Below are positions 4,249-6,862 of a stretch of DNA of 6,862 bases, piece by piece. This DNA comes from Lysobacterales bacterium (GTDB lineage: Bacteria > Pseudomonadota > Gammaproteobacteria > Xanthomonadales > Rhodanobacteraceae). The notes beneath the pieces were generated by a model. The model saw only the letters and a program-made list of their open reading frames with translations. It was not told where the DNA came from and searched no databases. Each line of letters starts with the position of its first letter. The first letter of the stretch is position 1. The DNA is taken from NCBI GenBank assembly GCA_013298265.1, contig JAAFHE010000204.1, positions 1 to 6,862 of the forward strand. Reading direction: 5' to 3'. Made by a program: the position numbers and the translations under genes.

Positions 4249-5922
4249 TCAGCCGCGCCGGGCGACGCGGATTTCCAGAATTCGTGCGCGCTCGACGAAC
4301 AGCCGCGCCTGGCCCGATTCGCGGTTCACGCTGATGGTCACGCCGGCGGCGCTGACCTCGGTGACCTTGCCTTCAATTTCCTTGCCGCCGCTGGTGATGA
4401 GTACGACACGCGCACCGGACTGCCCTTCCAGCGCCGCGTAGGAGACCACGGCGAAGGGCCGTTCGCGCGGCGTCGTCTTCGACTCGGGCAAGCGATCGAT
4501 GCGGGGCCCCTGCCACACCAGCGCCGCCGTGGAACCCGGCGGCGGCGGCGGCGCCGACGGCAGACCGGCCAGGCGCGGATCGAGTCGCGGGTCGATCCGC
4601 GGCGCCGGCGGGCGGGTCGGAATCGTCGCCGCGTCATTGACGGTCGCGGTGTCGCCGGCGATCGGTGCGGCGTCAGGCGGGAGCGCACCCGGTGCGATGT
4701 CCCGTGATTGCCGTGCCGTTGTCGCGGCCGGCGGCACAACGGGCACCGGCACTGCGACCGGAGGCGTCGGCGGCGGCACGGCATCGGGCGGCTTTGTCGC
4801 CGTTCCGATCGTCGTGGCCAGGACCGGATTTTCTTCCGGCCGTACGACGACGGTCTCCGGCTCGGGCTCCGCCAGCGGATCGTGCACCAGAGCACGATCG
4901 ATACCGGCCAGCGCCTCGACCGGCTCGGCCAGGAAGAACAGCTTGAACAGCACCGGCGGCGCGTCGTTGTAGCGCGCGGTCAGGTTGAGCCAGCGCAACA
5001 CTTCCTCGGGATCGTACGTGTCGTACTGCGCCGGCGCGATGTCCTCGCGCGGAAGGCTCAGCAGCTTGATCTCGCCGCCTCCGCGCAGCAGCTCGCGGTA
5101 GATCTCCACCACGCCTTCGGCCGGCACAATGTGCGATGCCTTGAGCCGTTCCTGCACGGCGGCGATGTGCCGGTCGATAAAACCGTCCACGTCGACCCCG
5201 GTTTCGCGTGCGCAGAACTGATTGCGCCGACGCAGGAAATCGCTGTCATGGAAGTTGAAGTCGGCCGAGGCGATGCGCACGCGCTCGCGCGCCACGGCGT
5301 CATCCAGCATCTGCGGGGTGAACTGGCGCAGCTCCGTGCGCAGGCCAACCTGCGCGAACGGCGCGTTGTCGATGCGCAGGTCGACTTCGAGTTGCTCGGC
5401 CGCCGCATCGTAGCGATAGTCGATGCTGAGCCGTGGCGATTTCGGCTGCACCTGCATGGACGTGAAGTCGGCGGCCTCGAGCCCTGCCGATCCGCCACAG
5501 GCGAAGGTCTCAAACGGAACCAGGCTCTGCGCACCAAACCAGAGCGGGGCATTGCCGCCGGCGATCTTGCGCAGCAACGGCAGGTTGATATCTTGCAGGT
5601 ACACGCCGAGCTGCTCGGGCACGCCGGCATCGCGCGTGATGGCGCGACGCAATAGCCAGAGCACGCCCGGTGTATGCAGCCGCAGCGAGGACGCGCTAAA
5701 AGTAGCGGCTTCGAAGCCGGGCTTGGGTCGGAACTGCACGCCGCTGAGCACGAGGTCGCCATCGAAGGAGCCGCTGGCCCCGGTCCAGCTCAGCTCGCCC
5801 CAGCGCTGCAGGCTGCTGGCAACCCACTGCGCCTGCTGGCCCGCCGCCAGCCACAGGGCCAGCTTGAGGCCCAGCGCGAGGACTCCAGCCGACAGCAGCA
5901 GGTTGCGCAGCAGTTTCCACAT
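4249..5922 (-). CDS. Membrane-anchored protein with AsmA-like N-terminus, Pro-rich linker and Sm/SH3-like C-terminal barrel
   Basis: The product is 557 aa and I do not recognise a named family for the whole of it. Residues about 5-27 are a hydrophobic anchor (or uncleaved signal) after a short basic start. Residues 40-90 (GELSWTGASGSFDGDLVLSG, then FSASSLRLHTPGVLWLLRR) read like the beta-rich membrane-proximal segment of AsmA/TamB-type proteins. Residues about 100-340 are an unassigned domain with two cysteines (C142, C237). Residues about 345-480 are a Pro/Ala/Thr/Val linker with a five-proline run and the mini-repeat RIDPRLDPRL. Residues about 488-555 look like a small Sm/SH3-like barrel: GARVVLITSGGKEIEGKVTE (503-522), then VTISVNRESG and ARILEIRV. 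It probably faces the periplasm. A GAGG 11 nt before the ATG is a weak, slightly distant ribosome site. The gene lies between the phosphopantetheinyl transferase and the sigma gene without evident functional link. Confidence 0.85.
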   Translation of the reverse strand: MWKLLRNLLLSAGVLALGLKLALWLAAGQQAQWVASSLQRWGELSWTGASGSFDGDLVLSGVQFRPKPGFEAATFSASSLRLHTPGVLWLLRRAITRDAGVPEQLGVYLQDINLPLLRKIAGGNAPLWFGAQSLVPFETFACGGSAGLEAADFTSMQVQPKSPRLSIDYRYDAAAEQLEVDLRIDNAPFAQVGLRTELRQFTPQMLDDAVARERVRIASADFNFHDSDFLRRRNQFCARETGVDVDGFIDRHIAAVQERLKASHIVPAEGVVEIYRELLRGGGEIKLLSLPREDIAPAQYDTYDPEEVLRWLNLTARYNDAPPVLFKLFFLAEPVEALAGIDRALVHDPLAEPEPETVVVRPEENPVLATTIGTATKPPDAVPPPTPPVAVPVPVVPPAATTARQSRDIAPGALPPDAAPIAGDTATVNDAATIPTRPPAPRIDPRLDPRLAGLPSAPPPPPGSTAALVWQGPRIDRLPESKTTPRERPFAVVSYAALEGQSGARVVLITSGGKEIEGKVTEVSAAGVTISVNRESGQARLFVERARILEIRVARRG

Positions 5923-5962
5923 GTTGACGGCAGCCTCGCAGCGGCATTGGGTGTTTAACCGG

Positions 5963-5991
5963 AACTTAGCCCGTTAAGCCCTGGCCTACAA
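5963..5991 (-). promoter_or_regulatory. Weak candidate promoter of the 557-aa protein gene
   Basis: On the minus strand TTGTAG (5991-5986) and TAAGTT (5968-5963) are separated by 17 nt, within the 167-bp gap (5923-6089) before this gene. Each hexamer matches the sigma-70 consensus at 3 of 6 positions, so only the spacing and position speak for it. The rest of the gap shows no gene and no T-tract terminator. Confidence 0.2.
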
Positions 5992-6089
5992 CTGGCCTTG
6001 GTACTGGTCTCGCCAGCCCGGATTCCTCTGACATCTTCTACTGCAAGCGTATCGGCGGCCTCGCTACGAACGGGGGTGAGAAAGGCAGG

Positions 6090-6755
6090 CTAGACCGGTG
6101 GCATGACATCGTGAAAACTTCGCACGTTGCGCGTCTCGCCGCGCCAGGCGAGATGCCCCAGCCAAGGTGACGGCAGGGGCAACCCATGCAGATGCCAGTG
6201 CGCTGCCGTACCGCCGGCGACATCGATCCGCAGCAGTGCTGGCGGATCCGCAGTCGCGTCGAACTCGAGCTTGTCCAGGCCGAAGGCCAGGCCGCGGCCC
6301 AGTGCTTTGAGCACCGCTTCCTTCGCGGTCCACAGGCGCAGGAACGCGGTTTCGCGCAATGCCTCCGGCGTGTTCTTGATCCACTGTGCCTCGGGGCCGC
6401 AGAAATAGCGCTGCGCCAGTTCCGCGTGTGGTCGCGGCCGTCCCGGCGACTCCAGGTCGACGCCGACCTCGACACCGCGGGCCAGCGCGATCACCGCGGC
6501 ACTGCCGCTGTGGCTGAGGTTGAAGTCGAGTCCGCCCGCCGTCAGAGCGGGCTTGCCGTGAGCGCCGATCTCAAGCTCGCCGGCGTCCACGCCACGACGC
6601 AGGTACGCTGACAGCACGCGCAGCAGGAATGCCTGCGCCTGCCGCCGGTTCCCAGCCGGTCCGCATCGCGGGAATTCACAAAACCACAAGTGTATGTCCC
6701 GCGCACCCAGTGGCTGCGGCGGGGCGGCGGGCAGGAGCAGGGCAGGGTCGGGCAT
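6090..6755 (-). CDS. Sfp-type 4'-phosphopantetheinyl transferase
   Basis: The product is 221 aa. The family transfers the phosphopantetheine arm of coenzyme A to a serine of acyl- or peptidyl-carrier proteins in the cytoplasm. The motifs appear in the family order: GKPAL at 67-71, FNLSHSG at 78-84, VGVDLE at 97-102 and WTAKEAVLKALGRGL at 142-156. By analogy with Sfp, D100, E102 and E146 are the Mg2+ ligands and K150 is the conserved lysine. All are present, so the enzyme should be active. The length fits the Sfp class of about 220-240 aa, and the C-terminal half lacks any extra domain. I chose the ATG at 6755; a TTG at 6827 in the same frame would add 24 residues unlike the family, and neither start has a clear ribosome site. 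No carrier protein, polyketide or peptide synthase gene is visible nearby, so the target is unknown. Confidence 0.93.
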   Translation of the reverse strand: MPDPALLLPAAPPQPLGARDIHLWFCEFPRCGPAGNRRQAQAFLLRVLSAYLRRGVDAGELEIGAHGKPALTAGGLDFNLSHSGSAAVIALARGVEVGVDLESPGRPRPHAELAQRYFCGPEAQWIKNTPEALRETAFLRLWTAKEAVLKALGRGLAFGLDKLEFDATADPPALLRIDVAGGTAAHWHLHGLPLPSPWLGHLAWRGETRNVRSFHDVMPPV

Positions 6756-6862
6756 GCGGCATCGTTGGCTGCCCGGCGGCGGGTGGTCAAGCAAGCCGGC
6801 ACGCCGTCCCTGCAACCAAGTTGGCAAGAACCGGGTTGACTACAACAGGCTCGAATACGACA

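Noticed and set aside
3623..4441. A 272-codon open frame on the plus strand opposite the sigma gene.
   Set aside because: It runs across the sigma gene, a clear ECF family member, and across an intergenic gap. No motif of its own was seen.
4708..5655. A 315-codon open frame on the plus strand opposite the 557-aa protein.
   Set aside because: Composition is dominated by Arg/Gln/His/Leu as expected from reversed GC-rich codons. The opposite strand has a coherent membrane anchor and domains.
5960..6060. CTGGCC direct repeats and CTTAG...TTAAG near-palindrome in the gap after the phosphopantetheinyl transferase gene, considered as a terminator.
   Set aside because: No T-tract follows on the minus strand and the arms are only four to six bases, so no terminator is called.
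6756..6862. An N-terminal extension of the phosphopantetheinyl transferase from the TTG at 6827.
   Set aside because: The added 24 residues do not resemble the family start, TTG is a rare start, and no ribosome site precedes it.

Overview
The window is GC-rich DNA carrying five protein-coding genes, all on the minus strand, so transcription runs from high to low coordinates. The gene styles suggest a gammaproteobacterium of the Lysobacterales/Xanthomonadales kind, possibly Rhodanobacteraceae. Pointers are the high GC with strong third-position bias, ECF sigma and membrane-anchored partner genes, Ala/Pro-rich periplasmic proteins, and a short Sfp-type phosphopantetheinyl transferase. This placement is inference. 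The first 12 bases exactly match the reverse complement of the common Illumina TruSeq adapter stem, so the left edge is a contig end with untrimmed adapter, and the first gene is cut there.

Layout in transcription order: (1) 6755-6090, an Sfp-type 4'-phosphopantetheinyl transferase. (2) A 167-bp gap, then 5922-4249, a 557-aa membrane-anchored protein with an AsmA-like start, a long Pro-rich linker and a small Sm/SH3-like barrel at the C-terminus. (3) A 68-bp gap, then a compact three-gene unit: ECF sigma factor (4180-3584), a single-pass membrane protein that is probably its anti-sigma factor (3602-3150, overlapping the sigma gene by 19 bp), and an exported PDZ-domain protein (3136-2180, 13 bp further on). 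A terminator hairpin with a T7 tract follows at 2116-2093. (4) 1997-1, an exported serine-hydrolase (class C beta-lactamase/PBP-like) homologue of at least 661 residues, without a stop in the window. It keeps the fold signatures but appears to have lost every catalytic motif.

The sigma, anti-sigma and PDZ genes look like one envelope-stress signalling unit: cytoplasmic sigma factor, inner-membrane partner, periplasmic sensor or effector. The 557-aa protein and the serine-hydrolase-like protein are also envelope proteins with long Pro-rich segments, but nothing in the sequence proves a shared pathway. The most interesting items are the predicted pseudo-enzyme with its Pro-rich tail, the cysteine-free anti-sigma/PDZ module, and the AsmA-like/Sm-like fusion. 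No tRNA, rRNA, CRISPR array, insertion sequence or attachment site was seen, and no gene-free stretch exceeds 300 bp.
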